The position numbers were made by a program, and so were the translations under genes. DNA of 64,000 bases from JAXMAO01 sp046350375 (GTDB lineage Bacteria > Planctomycetota > Phycisphaerae > UBA1845 > UTPLA1): NCBI GenBank assembly GCA_046350375.1, contig JAXMAO010000001.1:186001-250000 (forward strand), in the 5' to 3' direction. Below, piece after piece: positions 17,835 to 27,207 of this stretch (position 1 is its first letter; each line of letters begins with the position of its first letter). The notes under the pieces were generated by a model, which saw nothing but the letters and a program-made list of their open reading frames with translations, had not been told where the DNA came from and did no database searches.

Positions 17835-18797
17835 ATGCGGATCGTCTTCTTCGGCTCCGGCGAGTTCGGCATTCCCAGTTTTCGCTCGCTCGCGAGCGAC
17901 GGCCACACCCTCGTCGCCGCCGTGTCGCAGCCCGATCGACCCGCCGGGCGCGGACGGCGCGACCAGCCGACGCCGCTGCGGATTCACGCCCAGACCGAGG
18001 GCGTGCCCGTACTGACTCCGGAAGACTGCAACGCGCCCGACTGCGTGGCGTCGCTGTCGAGTCTGCACGCCGAGCTGGCGTTTGTCGCGGCCTTCGGCCA
18101 GAAGATCGGCGCCGCGGTGCGCGATCTCTTCCCGGTCGGGATCATCAACCTGCACGCCTCGCTGCTGCCGGCCTATCGCGGGGCGGCCCCGGCGCAGCGC
18201 GCCATCCTCGGCGGCGAATCGCACACCGGCGTCACCGTCTTCCGGCTGGTCGAGCGCATGGATGCCGGGCCGGTGCTGGCGCAGCGCTCCACCGCGATCG
18301 GCGACGAGGAGACGACCGACCTGCTGCTCGACCGGCTGGCGCGGATCGGCTGCGACTGCCTGCGCGCGGCGCTCGAGCGCCTCGTGCGCAATCCCGCCGA
18401 CCCCGGCGACGCGCAGGACGAGTCGCGCGCCACGCGGGCGCCCAAGTTTGCCAAGTCCGACGGCTGGGTCGAGTTCTCGGCCGCGGCGCGCACCGCCTCC
18501 CGGCGGATCAACGCGCTCTACCCGTGGCCCGGGGCGGCCGCGCGGTTCGTTTCGAGCGACGGGCAGCGCGACGAGCCGGTCATCGTCGCACAGGCGTTTC
18601 CGGTGGCGTGCGCGGCGGGGGCCGAGCCGGGCACGGTTCTGGGAGACCTGCGGATTGCGACAGGCGACGCGGCGGTCGAGCTGATGGCCGTCAAGCCCGC
18701 GAACGGTCGGCTGATGACGTGGCGCGACTTCGTGAACGGCCGGCGCGTCCGTCCCGGAGATCGTTTCCTGCCCGCCCCGGTGACGCCGCATGAGTGA
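17835..18797 (+). CDS. fmt: Methionyl-tRNA formyltransferase
   Basis: This 320-residue enzyme transfers a formyl group from 10-formyl-tetrahydrofolate to Met-tRNA(fMet). Motifs: N-terminal FFGSGEFGIPSF, VSQPDRPAGRGRRDQPTPLR, GIINLHASLLPAYRGAAP containing the catalytic region (NxH...), and HTGVTVFRLVERMDAGP. The C-terminal OB-like domain is recognisable by YPWPGAAARF. Length matches the family. It starts 27 bases after def and overlaps rsmB by 8 bases, so the three genes form an operon. Confidence 0.95.
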   Translation: MRIVFFGSGEFGIPSFRSLASDGHTLVAAVSQPDRPAGRGRRDQPTPLRIHAQTEGVPVLTPEDCNAPDCVASLSSLHAELAFVAAFGQKIGAAVRDLFPVGIINLHASLLPAYRGAAPAQRAILGGESHTGVTVFRLVERMDAGPVLAQRSTAIGDEETTDLLLDRLARIGCDCLRAALERLVRNPADPGDAQDESRATRAPKFAKSDGWVEFSAAARTASRRINALYPWPGAAARFVSSDGQRDEPVIVAQAFPVACAAGAEPGTVLGDLRIATGDAAVELMAVKPANGRLMTWRDFVNGRRVRPGDRFLPAPVTPHE

Positions 18798-20169
18798 TCG
18801 GCCGCGCGGCGCCCGCGACGAATCGCCGCGCGACCGCGCGGTGCGGCTGCTGCTGTCGGAGCGCGACGGGTTCCTGTCCGACGCGCTCGACGAAGCGCAG
18901 CGGGCGACGCCGCTGTCTGCGGCCGACGCCGGGCTGGCCTACGAACTCACGCTCGGCGTCGAGCGCCACCGCCTCACGCTCCAGCGACTGCTGGCCCCCT
19001 GCCTGCACGGCGCGTGGACGCGCATCGATCCGCGGCTGCGGGCCATCCTGCTGGTCGCCGCCTACCAGCTCGCCTGGCTCGACCGCGTGCCGGCCTACGC
19101 GGCGGTCGACCAGGCCGTCGAGCAGGCGCGACGCTTCGTCAGCCGCAAGGCGGCCGGGCTGGTGAACGCCGTGCTGCGGACGATGCAGCGGCTGTGCGGT
19201 CCGCGCGAGCCGCGGCCGGCCGAGGTCGATCCGCGCCACTGGGTGACCGTCGATTTCGACGCGGGTCTGCGGTTCGGCGAGCCGGTCTTTCCCGATCCGG
19301 CGGAAAACGTGGTGCAGTATCTGGCGCAGAGCACGTCGCACCCTGCCGAGCTGGTGACGCGCTGGGTGGCGAACCACGGCCGCGCGGCGGCGGAGCAGGC
19401 GTGCCGCGCGGGCGCCGCGCGCCCGCCGCTGGTGCTGCGGCCGAACCGGCTGCGGATCGGCGGCCAAGAGCTGGCGGCGCGGCTGCGGGAACGCGGCATT
19501 GCGGCGCGGTGCGACGCCGAGACCGGGGCGGTGGAGCTGGCGCGCGGCGTACGCGTGGATGAGCTGCCTGAGTTTCAGGAGGGGCTCTGTCAGCCGCAGG
19601 ACGCCACGGCGCAGGCGGTCTGGCAGCTGCGCCCGCCGGAGCCGGGCGAGCGCGTGCTCGATCTGTGCGCCGGCGCCGGAACCAAGGCGACGCACGCCGC
19701 CGAGTGGATGCAGGACTGCGGCGTGGTGGCGGCCCAGACGCGCGACGCGGCCGACGCCCAGGGGCGGGGGGCGAACGCGAAACGACTCGGGCTGACCTGC
19801 GTCCGCCGGCACGAGCCGGGCGCGATCATGCTGGGCGGATCATTCGACCTCATCCTGCTTGACGTGCCCTGTTCGAACAGCGGCACGCTCGCCCGGCGGC
19901 CCGAGGCGCGCTACCGCTTCGCCGAGCGGCGTGACCGGCTGACTCCGCTGACGCGCGTGCAGGACGAGCTGCTCGACCAGGCGGTCGCATTGGCCGGCCG
20001 GCAGACGGAACTGCTCTACAGCACCTGTTCGATCGAACCCGAGGAGAACGAGGCGCGCGTCGCGGCGTTCTGCGAGCCGCCACGCCGGCTGGCCGTTGCA
20101 GGCGTCGCGGCTGACGCTGCCGCGCCAGCGACGCAGACCACATCTGGCGCGACGGCGGCTTTGCGTTAG
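18790..20169 (+). CDS. rsmB: 16S rRNA (cytosine-967-C5)-methyltransferase RsmB
   Basis: This 459-residue protein has an N-terminal NusB-like helical domain (residues about 10-140, with YAAVDQAVEQARRFVSRKAAG) and a C-terminal Rossmann methyltransferase: SAM motif LDLCAGAGTKATHAAEWM, the DVPCSNSGTLARRPEARYR motif with one conserved Cys, and LLYSTCSIEPEENEARV with the catalytic Cys. The usual PCSG reads PCSNSG. Length fits RsmB. It overlaps fmt by 8 bases, supporting co-expression with translation functions. Confidence 0.9.
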   Translation: MSDRPRGARDESPRDRAVRLLLSERDGFLSDALDEAQRATPLSAADAGLAYELTLGVERHRLTLQRLLAPCLHGAWTRIDPRLRAILLVAAYQLAWLDRVPAYAAVDQAVEQARRFVSRKAAGLVNAVLRTMQRLCGPREPRPAEVDPRHWVTVDFDAGLRFGEPVFPDPAENVVQYLAQSTSHPAELVTRWVANHGRAAAEQACRAGAARPPLVLRPNRLRIGGQELAARLRERGIAARCDAETGAVELARGVRVDELPEFQEGLCQPQDATAQAVWQLRPPEPGERVLDLCAGAGTKATHAAEWMQDCGVVAAQTRDAADAQGRGANAKRLGLTCVRRHEPGAIMLGGSFDLILLDVPCSNSGTLARRPEARYRFAERRDRLTPLTRVQDELLDQAVALAGRQTELLYSTCSIEPEENEARVAAFCEPPRRLAVAGVAADAAAPATQTTSGATAALR

Positions 20170-20204
20170 CGTGCTCGGCGCCGACTGATCGGCCGCGCCG
20201 CGGC

Positions 20205-21067
20205 TCACTTCAAGAAGACGATGCCGGCGTATCCGACCGCGTCGGTGGCGGCCGCAGGCCGCGCCAGCACCTCGTGGCTGGTGGTGTTCGAGCAGCTGGG
20301 TGCGTCGCTCCCAGGGGCGCGGCAGGCGGCGATGGTCGCGGCGACCGCGCCAGCGCCGCAGGCGTTCAGGTGTCGCGCGGCCTCGGGCACGATCGCCTCG
20401 GCGTCGAGCGACAGCATCCGATCGATCATCTGCCGGTCGTTCACGTCGCGCGCCCAGGCCAGGCGGCCTCGCCGACGCCGTGTGGCGAGAAGTCGTAGTT
20501 CGGGCCGTAGTGCGTCAGGTCGGACGAGCCGAGCACGATCGCGTCGCGGCGCGCTCCCGGCAGACCTGTCCGACGGCGCGCCTTCAGCCGCGCCGCGTCC
20601 GGCGTCGGCGGGACCATGATCGGCACGATCCGCAGCGCCTCGAGCCGCGCCTGGAGAAACGGCACCTGCACCTCGATCGAGTGCTCGAACTGGTGCGGAC
20701 CCGGCTCGTCGCCGATTCCTCGACTGCGTCGAGCACGGCCTGCGCCAGCGGCTCGTCGATCTCAATCTGCCCGAGCGGCGTTCGCTGCCGCCCGCGGGCG
20801 TACAAGCGCCGCCTCCGGGCCGGTGTGAACGTGCACCGCGCCGAACCAGATCGCCACGCCGCTGCGCTGCGTCGCGCGATGGCGTCGGCGACCTTCGCCA
20901 TGACCGGCCGTTGCAGACCCAGCCGGCGTGCGGACCGATGCCGCCGACTACGCCGTCGAGCGGTGCCGCGTCGGTCGATTCGGGCCAGCAATCGTTCAGC
21001 TCGGCGAGGCAGTCGTGCGGATCCGCGGATAAAACCGACCGGCGACGAACGGCTGACGGACTGGCAT
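20205..21067 (-). pseudogene. Memo family protein (AmmeMemoRadiSam system protein B), multiple frameshifts
   Basis: Read from the ATG at 21067 the start is MPVRQPFVAGRFYP, the classic Memo N-terminus. Later pieces lie in other frames: IGPHAGWVCNG, GQIEIDEPLAQAVLDAVEE, VQVPFLQARLEALRIVPIM, VLGSSDLTHYGPNYDFSPHG and MIDRMLSLDAEAIVPEAARH. At least five single-base shifts are needed to connect them in about 860 bp. All conserved blocks remain in order, which argues for many recent indels or local sequence error rather than old decay. Memo proteins are dioxygenase-like, usually found with AMMECR1 and a radical SAM protein; those partners are not visible here. Confidence 0.7.
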
Positions 21068-21178
21068 GGCCGATCCTCCGGGCGATGGTTCAGATTATTA
21101 TAGAGCGGCGACGCGACGTTGCCCGCGCGACGGGTCGGCCGTAGGCTGCGGCATGACGGCCACGCACAGAGCCACCGC

Positions 21179-22356
21179 ATGCGAATCGGCTATTTTGATT
21201 GTTTCAGCGCGCCAGCGGCGACACGATCCTGGCGCTGGTCGACGCCGGCCTCGCCGCCCGAGGCGTTCCGCGACGAGCTCGCCCGGCTGGGGCTGGGCGG
21301 CTACGAGCTGAAAATCGGCAAGGTCCGCAAGCAGGGCTTCGCGGCCACCAAGGTGGACGTGGTCGCCATCGCGCCTGCCGGCCATCGGCATCTGAAACAC
21401 ATCGTCGAAATTCTCGACCGCCTCACCCTCGACGACGCGGTCCGCACGACGGCGCGGGCGGTCTTTACGCCTGGCTGGAGGCCGAGGCGGCCGTCCACCA
21501 GACCACCATCGAGAAGGTGCACTTCCACGAGGTCGGGCGCGGTCGATGCGATCGTCGACGTGGTCGGCGCGGTGGCCGGACTGCGGCGGCTGGGAATTGA
21601 GCCGCGTCGAGTCGTCCGCCGTCCTGGTCGGCGGCGGCACCGTCCGCTGCGATCACGGCCTGATGCCGGTCCCGCGCCGGCGACGGCGGGGCGCTGCTGA
21701 CCGTGGTGCCGCTGCGCCGTCCGACGAGCCGGCCGAGCTCACCACGCCCACCGGCGCGGCGATCCTCGTCACGCCGGCGCGCTGCTTCGGCCCGCTTCCG
21801 GCGATGACCGTGCGCCGGCTACGGCGCCGGCACGCGACGGACAGACCCGGCCCAACCTGCTGCGCTGCTGATCGGCGACGCCGCGCCGCCGGCCGACGCC
21901 GAGTGCGACGAGGTGGTCGTGCTCGAAACGCAGCTCGACGACGTGACCGGCCAGGCGCTCGGGCATCTGCTCGAACGACTGCTGGCGGCCGGCGCGCTGG
22001 ATGCATACGTCGTGCCGGTCACGATGAAGAAGAGCCGGCCGGGCGTCTTGCTGACCGTGCTGGTCGAGCCGGCCGCGGCCGGGCCCATCGAGCGGCTGAT
22101 CTTCGCCGAGACGCCCACGTTCGGCGTGCGGCGTCACGCCTGCCAGCGGCGCAAGCTGGCCCGCAGCCACGTGACGGTCGAGACGCCGCACGGGCCGATC
22201 CGCGTGAAGGTCGGCCGCTCGGGCGGGCAGGTCACGACCGCGACGCCGGAGTACGAGGACTGCGCCGCGGCGGCGCAGCGCGGCAACGTGGCGCTGGCCG
22301 TGGTGATCGAAGCGGCGCGGCGCGCCTTCCAGGCCGGACAGGAGCGCGGCGGATGA
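21179..22356 (+). pseudogene. larC: LarC-like nickel insertion protein, multiple frameshifts
   Basis: The ATG at 21179 begins MRIGYFDCFS, where intact LarC continues GASGD; here one base is missing and the sequence SGDTILALVDAGL resumes in another frame. Further conserved blocks follow in changing frames: GYELKIGKVRKQGFAATKVD, HRHLKHIVEILDRLTL, TTIEKVHFHEVG, VDAIVDVVGAVAGLRRLGIE and GGTVRCDHGLMPVP. From 21913 the frame is intact to the end (LETQLDDVTGQALGHLLERL, TMKKSRPG, ETPTFGVRRHACQRR). LarC uses CTP to insert nickel into the pincer cofactor of lactate racemase-type enzymes. The indels stop around 21.9 kb, so the end of the gene is clean. Confidence 0.75.
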
Positions 22357-22907
22357 CGCTGTTGGCCGCGCCCAGTGGACCGTCGAGTTTGCAGTGGGCG
22401 CTCCTGGCGTCGCTGCTGGCGGGGGTGATGTGGATCGTGTGGCGCTCGTGGCGGGCGTCGCTCGGGCCGAGCGCGACCGGCGCCGATCGACAGGCGCGCG
22501 CCGACCTGCGCGAGCAGCGCCAGGTGATCGCCGAGGTCGAGCGACTGATGGCCGAGCTCGAGCGGCTCTCGCAGCGGCTGGGGCGCGAGGTGGACGAGCA
22601 CCTGGCGCGGCTGCGAACCGCGACTGACGCGGTCGACGAGCGCCTGCGACGCCTCGCGGCAGCCGGAGAAACCGCGCCCGACGCGCCGCGGACGCCCGCA
22701 CTTTCAGCGCCGACCCCCGTCACGCCGACCGCGCCCGCGCCGGCGACCAGCAGCGCGTCCGCACCTGCCGACGACGGCTCGCGACGCATCTTCGAGCTGG
22801 CCGACGCCGGGCAGTCGCCGATCGAGATCGCGCGGCAGGTGGGTCGATCGATCGGCGAGATCGAGCTGCTGCTGAACCTGCGTCAGGTGTCGAAGCGGGC
22901 GTCGTGA
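22353..22907 (+). CDS. Coiled-coil membrane protein with C-terminal HTH-like segment
   Basis: This 184-residue protein begins with one hydrophobic helix (SLQWALLASLLAGVMWIVW), followed by a charged coiled coil (about residues 50-100; REQRQVIAEVERLMAELERL) and a Pro/Ala-rich linker. It ends with a conserved segment RRIFELADAGQSPIEIARQV and GEIELLLNLRQ, which looks like a small helix-turn-helix. This layout matches small DUF2802/DUF6115-like proteins of unknown function. Its start overlaps the larC stop as ATGA, so translation is coupled. Confidence 0.65.
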   Translation: MTLLAAPSGPSSLQWALLASLLAGVMWIVWRSWRASLGPSATGADRQARADLREQRQVIAEVERLMAELERLSQRLGREVDEHLARLRTATDAVDERLRRLAAAGETAPDAPRTPALSAPTPVTPTAPAPATSSASAPADDGSRRIFELADAGQSPIEIARQVGRSIGEIELLLNLRQVSKRAS

Positions 22908-22938
22908 GAAGGGGGCGACGACCCGCGGCGTCGGCCGA

Positions 22939-23880
22939 TCAGGCGCTGCCGGATCCGCCGGCGTAGGCATCGACGATTCGTGCGACCAGCGGATGGCGGA
23001 CGATGTCGGGCTTGCCGAGCCGGACCGTGGCGATGCCCGGCACCTCGCGAAAGCGCATCAGGGCATCGACCAGCCCAGACTGCTCGTGCCGCGGCAGGTC
23101 GATCTGGCTGTCGTCGCCGGCGACGATCATCTTGCCGTGCTCTCCCATGCGGGTCAGGAACATGAACATCTGCGCGACGGAGGCGTTCTGGGCCTCGTCG
23201 AGAATGATGGCCGCGTGGGTGAGCGTGCGCCCGCGCATGAAGGCCAGCGGGCAGACCTCGATCACGTCGTTGGCGATCAGCTTGCGGACCTGGTCGAAGT
23301 CCATCATGTCGTTCATGGCGTCGAACAGCGGCCGCAGGAACGGGTTCACCTTGGCCTGGAGGTCGCCCGGAAGGTAGCCGAGCTTCTCGCCCGCCTCGAC
23401 CGCCGGCCGCGCCAGCACGATTTTTTTCAACTTGCCGCGCTTCAGCAGCGCCAGCGCCAGCGCGACGGCCAGGTAGGTCTTGCCGGTTCCGGCCGGGCCG
23501 ACGCAGAAGGTCAGGTCGTGGTGCATGACGGCGTCGACATAGACGCGCTGCCCCTCGGAGCGCGCGATGACGCGCACGTCGCGCCGGAAGACTTCCAACT
23601 CGCCCGAGCCGTCGGCGACCGGCGGGCGGGTCAGCGCGGCAATCTGCTCGTCCACGTCTTCCTCGCGAACGTGGCCGTGCTCGCGCAGCAGTTGTTGCAG
23701 CTTCTCAATGACGGTCGCGGCGTTGGTGACGGCGTCGGGTTCGCCCGACAGCTTGAGGTCGTGGTCGCGCGCGAAGAGCTTCACGCCGAACGAGTCTCGG
23801 ATGCGCCGCAGGTGGCGGTCGTGCGGGCCGTAGAGCGCCACGCGCTGCTCGACCGGATTAAGCGTGATGACCAGCTCCAA
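22939..23880 (-). CDS. phoH: PhoH-like ATPase
   Basis: This 313-residue protein has the PhoH P-loop ATPase with Walker A GPAGTGKTYLAVALAL, Walker B-like AAIILDEAQNAS and GDDSQIDLP. An N-terminal KH-like segment (DSFGVKLFARDHDLKLSGE) is typical of the YbeZ-type subgroup linked to RNA metabolism and ribosome maturation. No ATG precedes the conserved N-terminus; TTG at 23880 with AAGGA about 10 bases upstream is the most plausible start. It lies 38 bases downstream of cdsA on the same strand and is probably co-transcribed. Confidence 0.9.
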   Translation of the reverse strand: MELVITLNPVEQRVALYGPHDRHLRRIRDSFGVKLFARDHDLKLSGEPDAVTNAATVIEKLQQLLREHGHVREEDVDEQIAALTRPPVADGSGELEVFRRDVRVIARSEGQRVYVDAVMHHDLTFCVGPAGTGKTYLAVALALALLKRGKLKKIVLARPAVEAGEKLGYLPGDLQAKVNPFLRPLFDAMNDMMDFDQVRKLIANDVIEVCPLAFMRGRTLTHAAIILDEAQNASVAQMFMFLTRMGEHGKMIVAGDDSQIDLPRHEQSGLVDALMRFREVPGIATVRLGKPDIVRHPLVARIVDAYAGGSGSA

Positions 23881-23918
23881 GAGTGCGTCGTCCTTTGCGG
23901 CGGCGGGCCGCCCCGCGG

Positions 23919-24857
23919 TCAGGATTTTACCAGCATCCAGTAGGCCAGGGGAGCCGCCAGCAGCGGCGAATCGACGATGTCCAGCACGCCGCCAAACGCC
24001 GGCACGACCGCGCCGCTGTCCTTCGACCCGGCGGCCCGCTTGAAGAGCGACTCGACCAGGTCGCCGGCCTGGCCGACCAGCGCCATCACCGCGCCAAACA
24101 CCAGCGCCGAGCGCGGCTCGGGAAAGAGCATTCGCAGCCGCGCCGGGCCTTGTTCGCGCACCAGCCAGGCGACGCCCGTGGCGACAACCATCGATGCGGC
24201 GACGCCGCCGGCCAGCCCTTCCCAGGTCTTCTTCGGGCTGAGCCACTCGATCAGCCGGCGACGCCCCAGCGCCATGCCGGTGAAGTAGGCGCCGATGTCG
24301 CAGATTTTCACGACCAGCAGGAAGTAGAGCACCAGCCACGACGCGCCCGAGCCGGCCCACATCCGCAGGCGCACGACGTAGCCCGCCAGCAGCCCGGTAT
24401 AGACGATGACCAGCAGCGTGGCGCCGATCGCGCCGGTCGCGCCGATCGTCCGCCGGCGCCGCGCCACCGCCAGAAACGTCGCGGCGACCGCGATCACCAG
24501 CACGGTGAAGCTGTAGGCGTAGTCGGTCATCACGTCGGCCGAGACGTCCGGGTCGAGCCCGTTCCGCACGAACCAGGGGATGACGATCAGCGCCACGGCC
24601 GACAAGTACGCGACGCCGCCGGCCGGTTCGCTGCCGGCGCCGCGCAGCAGGCGGCTCAGTTCGCGCCCCGCGAAGACCGCGACGACCGCGACGAAAAGCG
24701 TCAGCAGCAGTCCTTCGTGCAGGTAGAGGCCGATGTTGATCAGCAGGCCGGGCGACAGGTCGTCGGCGACGCGTTGCGCCAGTGCGTCGTCCAGCCAGAC
24801 CAGCCCCACGAGCAGGGCGATCATGGCCGTGCCGAAACCGACCCGTTGCCGCACCAT
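23919..24857 (-). CDS. cdsA: Phosphatidate cytidylyltransferase
   Basis: This 312-residue integral membrane enzyme makes CDP-diacylglycerol from phosphatidate and CTP, the branch point of phospholipid synthesis. At least seven hydrophobic segments are visible. The family signature is at the C-terminus: SPKKTWEGLAGG in the middle, and KRAAGSKDSGAVVPAFGG followed by VLDIVDSPLLAAP. The start MVRQRVGFGTAMIALLVG at 24857 puts the first helix near the N-terminus; a longer frame adds 45 residues of low-complexity sequence. The canonical LDRxDS reads LDIVDS. phoH follows downstream. Confidence 0.9.
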   Translation of the reverse strand: MVRQRVGFGTAMIALLVGLVWLDDALAQRVADDLSPGLLINIGLYLHEGLLLTLFVAVVAVFAGRELSRLLRGAGSEPAGGVAYLSAVALIVIPWFVRNGLDPDVSADVMTDYAYSFTVLVIAVAATFLAVARRRRTIGATGAIGATLLVIVYTGLLAGYVVRLRMWAGSGASWLVLYFLLVVKICDIGAYFTGMALGRRRLIEWLSPKKTWEGLAGGVAASMVVATGVAWLVREQGPARLRMLFPEPRSALVFGAVMALVGQAGDLVESLFKRAAGSKDSGAVVPAFGGVLDIVDSPLLAAPLAYWMLVKS

Positions 24858-24983
24858 CGGCCGCAGTCTGTCCGAAATCGGCCGGGCGTGCAACGTCGCG
24901 ATTGGCGCGGCGACCGGCGCAACGGAGAATGGGCGGGCTGCGCCGGTCCGATGCGGCGGCGCGGCCACGGAGCGGGCTGAGGC

Positions 24984-25418
24984 ATGGCGCAACTACTGAA
25001 GGACGAAATCCTGCGGCTGCGCGAGGCGGTGCGCACGCACGAATTTCTGCGGCGGATTGTCCGCGAGGTCGAGCGGCTGCTGCGGCTGGTCTTTCACCGG
25101 CACGAGCTGGACGTCATGCGCACGCGGGCGTCGGCCGAGGACATCGTCATCGTCGACATCGCCATGCGCCATCGCGGCAACTTCGACGGAATCTATCACG
25201 CCCTCCGCGCCGCCGAAGACGCCGGCCGCAGCTGGGACCAGGCGCTGGCCGAATACGCAGGCAACATCCACGCCTATTACACCACGCCGCTGGGGCTGAT
25301 CATCCGCCGCGACGTGCTCGGTGCGGCCGCGACCTTCGCGACCCCGACGATTGAACAATTCACGCGCGCCTTCGGCGATCGTCCCGGCGGCGCGGCGACC
25401 GGTCCGCCCGTCGGCTGA
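24984..25418 (+). CDS. Small conserved-looking protein of unknown function
   Basis: This 144-residue soluble protein is not assigned. The N-terminal half is a helical, Arg/Leu-rich segment (LKDEILRLREAVRTHEFLRR) suggesting a short coiled coil. The middle has HRHELDVMRTRAS and a Trp/Tyr-containing region (RSWDQALAEYAGNIHAYYTT). The C-terminus is Gly/Pro-rich. It has no signal or membrane helix. It is transcribed divergently from cdsA with 126 bases between start codons. Clean codon-position bias towards G/C at third positions supports a real gene. Confidence 0.6.
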   Translation: MAQLLKDEILRLREAVRTHEFLRRIVREVERLLRLVFHRHELDVMRTRASAEDIVIVDIAMRHRGNFDGIYHALRAAEDAGRSWDQALAEYAGNIHAYYTTPLGLIIRRDVLGAAATFATPTIEQFTRAFGDRPGGAATGPPVG

Positions 25419-25446
25419 GCGCCGCGCCGCGCGAGCGCGATCGGCT

Positions 25447-26673
25447 TCACCCCGCGGCCTGCGTTTCGTCCGGCGTCGAAGGCGACTCGGGCGCGTCGGG
25501 CGGCTCGGAGACGATCGGCGCAGCCTCGCCCGTCTGCGGCTCCGGCCGGCGGAGAAACTCGCGCTCGGCGTCGGCGGCCAGCAAGGCCGCGCTGGGCAGG
25601 GCGTCGGCGGCGTAGTACAGCCCGCGGGCGGCCGGCCGCTTGAACAGGAAGTGCGCCACGCACCAGAGCTGCTCGCTGGCCGCAACCGCTTCGGCGGGGG
25701 GCGCGTCTCCCGCGGTGGTCGGCGGCGCGAGCCAGTGCGGCGCGGCGGCCTCGACCTCGTCCAGCCCGACCGGCGACCCTTCGACCACCTGCCGGGCCGT
25801 CACGCGAAACGGCTTGACCTTCAGCCTGCGGCGCGAGCTGCTGCGCGGCCCGGCCCGCTGAACAATCAGCCAGCCGAATCGATCCAGGTCGCCGGCGAGC
25901 TGCAACTCGCGCCGCGCGAACAGCGCCGCGGCGCGTTCCATGCGGCGCTTCAGATCGCCGGCGCGCTCGAACGCCAGCCGGGCGGCCGACTGGCGCATGT
26001 TGGTTTCGAGCGCCGCCAGGCGCGGCGCGCGGTCGCCGGCTGCAAAGCGCAGCGCGGCGTTCACGCCGCGGGCATAATCGGCCATCGGAAAGCGCCCGTC
26101 GCACGGCGCGGGACAGCGGCCCATCTCGAGATACTCGCACGCCCGGCCGTGCGGCGCCTGTCGCAGCACGTCCAGCTTGCGGCACAGGTCGAACAGGTCG
26201 TCGAGCTCGGCGACCACCGCGTCGGCGTCACTGCGCGCGGCATAGGGGCCGACGTGATCGGCCGGACCCGGCAGACACTCGCAGACGACCCGCAGGCGCG
26301 GCGGGGTCGCGCCGGCCTCGCCGCGGATGAACCACGCCGGGCCGAAGCCGAGCCGCTTGCGATAGTCGTGCGGATGGACGAGGCGCACCGTGTCGAGGTA
26401 GCGCAGCGCCGTCTCGAACTGGCTGAAGGTCGGGCGGAACCAGAGCGTGGCGGCGATCTCGCCCAGCCGCGCGCGGCGACTGCGGCCGTCCGACGCCGCC
26501 AGCCGCGCCGGAACGACCCGCCGCAGGTCTTCGCACGCCGCGAGCAGGATCGTCTGTTCGGCCGCGTCGGCGAGCAGATAGACGCCGCCGTGCGCCGGCA
26601 GGGCGCGGGCCAGGTCGGGTTCGGCCGCCAACGTCACGCGCCGGGGAAAGAGCCGGGCCAGATCGATCTGCAT
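25447..26673 (-). CDS. UvrC-like protein (GIY-YIG/UvrB-binding region, no RNase H-like half)
   Basis: This 408-residue protein contains the central UvrC hallmarks: VGPYAARSDADAVVAELDDL, CEYLEMGRCPAPCDGR, and a UVR-like segment MRQSAARLAFERAGDLKRRM. The N-terminal GIY-YIG part is degenerate: HGGVYLLAD is followed by ILLAACEDLRRVVPARL, where intact enzymes have a Tyr/Arg-containing IYVGKA-type strand. The C-terminal endonuclease domain of UvrC is absent and is replaced by an unrelated region ending in a Pro/Glu-rich tail. This resembles Cho-like or stand-alone UvrC relatives in DNA repair, but loss of catalytic residues is possible. It is followed by the DsrE gene on the same strand after a short gap. 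Confidence 0.65.
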   Translation of the reverse strand: MQIDLARLFPRRVTLAAEPDLARALPAHGGVYLLADAAEQTILLAACEDLRRVVPARLAASDGRSRRARLGEIAATLWFRPTFSQFETALRYLDTVRLVHPHDYRKRLGFGPAWFIRGEAGATPPRLRVVCECLPGPADHVGPYAARSDADAVVAELDDLFDLCRKLDVLRQAPHGRACEYLEMGRCPAPCDGRFPMADYARGVNAALRFAAGDRAPRLAALETNMRQSAARLAFERAGDLKRRMERAAALFARRELQLAGDLDRFGWLIVQRAGPRSSSRRRLKVKPFRVTARQVVEGSPVGLDEVEAAAPHWLAPPTTAGDAPPAEAVAASEQLWCVAHFLFKRPAARGLYYAADALPSAALLAADAEREFLRRPEPQTGEAAPIVSEPPDAPESPSTPDETQAAG

Positions 26674-26715
26674 AGCCGGGCGCTCCGGGCCGCGACGGTG
26701 CCGGGCCGGGCGGAA

Positions 26716-27048
26716 TCAGAGCGTGACGACGCGCGTCGCCTTGCGCAGGGCGTCGACGATGTCGTCCATGGTGCCGATCCGCTCGACGCACAGGTTGTTG
26801 CGCAGGCCGTAGAAATCGACGCAGGTGGCGCAAGGGATGACGTCGACGCCGCGCTCGTGCAGCAGCGTCAGCTCGGGGGCGACCGGCGAGTCGCGCGTCG
26901 CCAGCTTCACGCCGGCGTTGAAGAGGCAGACCCACTCGAGGTCGGCAACGGCGATGCTCTTGCGCAGAAAGGTCGCCAGGATCTTGCGGCCCAGCTCGGC
27001 GTCGCCGTGGCCCATCTGGTCCTTGTTCAGCAGGATGGCGGTGGCCAT
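26716..27048 (-). CDS. DsrE/YedF-like sulfur-relay family protein
   Basis: This 110-residue protein matches the C-terminal DsrE-type domain of YedF. It starts ATAILLNKDQMGHGDAELG, continues WVCLFNAGVKLATRDSP, and then has the Cys-containing VIPCATCVDFYGL and ERIGTMDDIVDAL. YedF proteins are linked to selenium or sulfur trafficking; the N-terminal TusA domain of full-length YedF is missing, so it is a stand-alone DsrE protein. The two cysteines in CATC are candidates for sulfur transfer. ATG at 27048 gives a full domain. It is transcribed divergently from the kinase at 27208. Confidence 0.75.
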   Translation of the reverse strand: MATAILLNKDQMGHGDAELGRKILATFLRKSIAVADLEWVCLFNAGVKLATRDSPVAPELTLLHERGVDVIPCATCVDFYGLRNNLCVERIGTMDDIVDALRKATRVVTL

Positions 27049-27207
27049 GAATGCGGTCCCGTTGCCAATTCGGCAGCGCAGGATAGCACGCCGGGGACGG
27101 CCGGACCAACTGCGCCTGCGCCCCGCCTGCTGTCGGACGCCCGGAATCGGATAAAATCGCTCACAAGATTTTCCCGCGGCGCCGGTACGTGTTGCAGGAC
27201 AGGTGCC

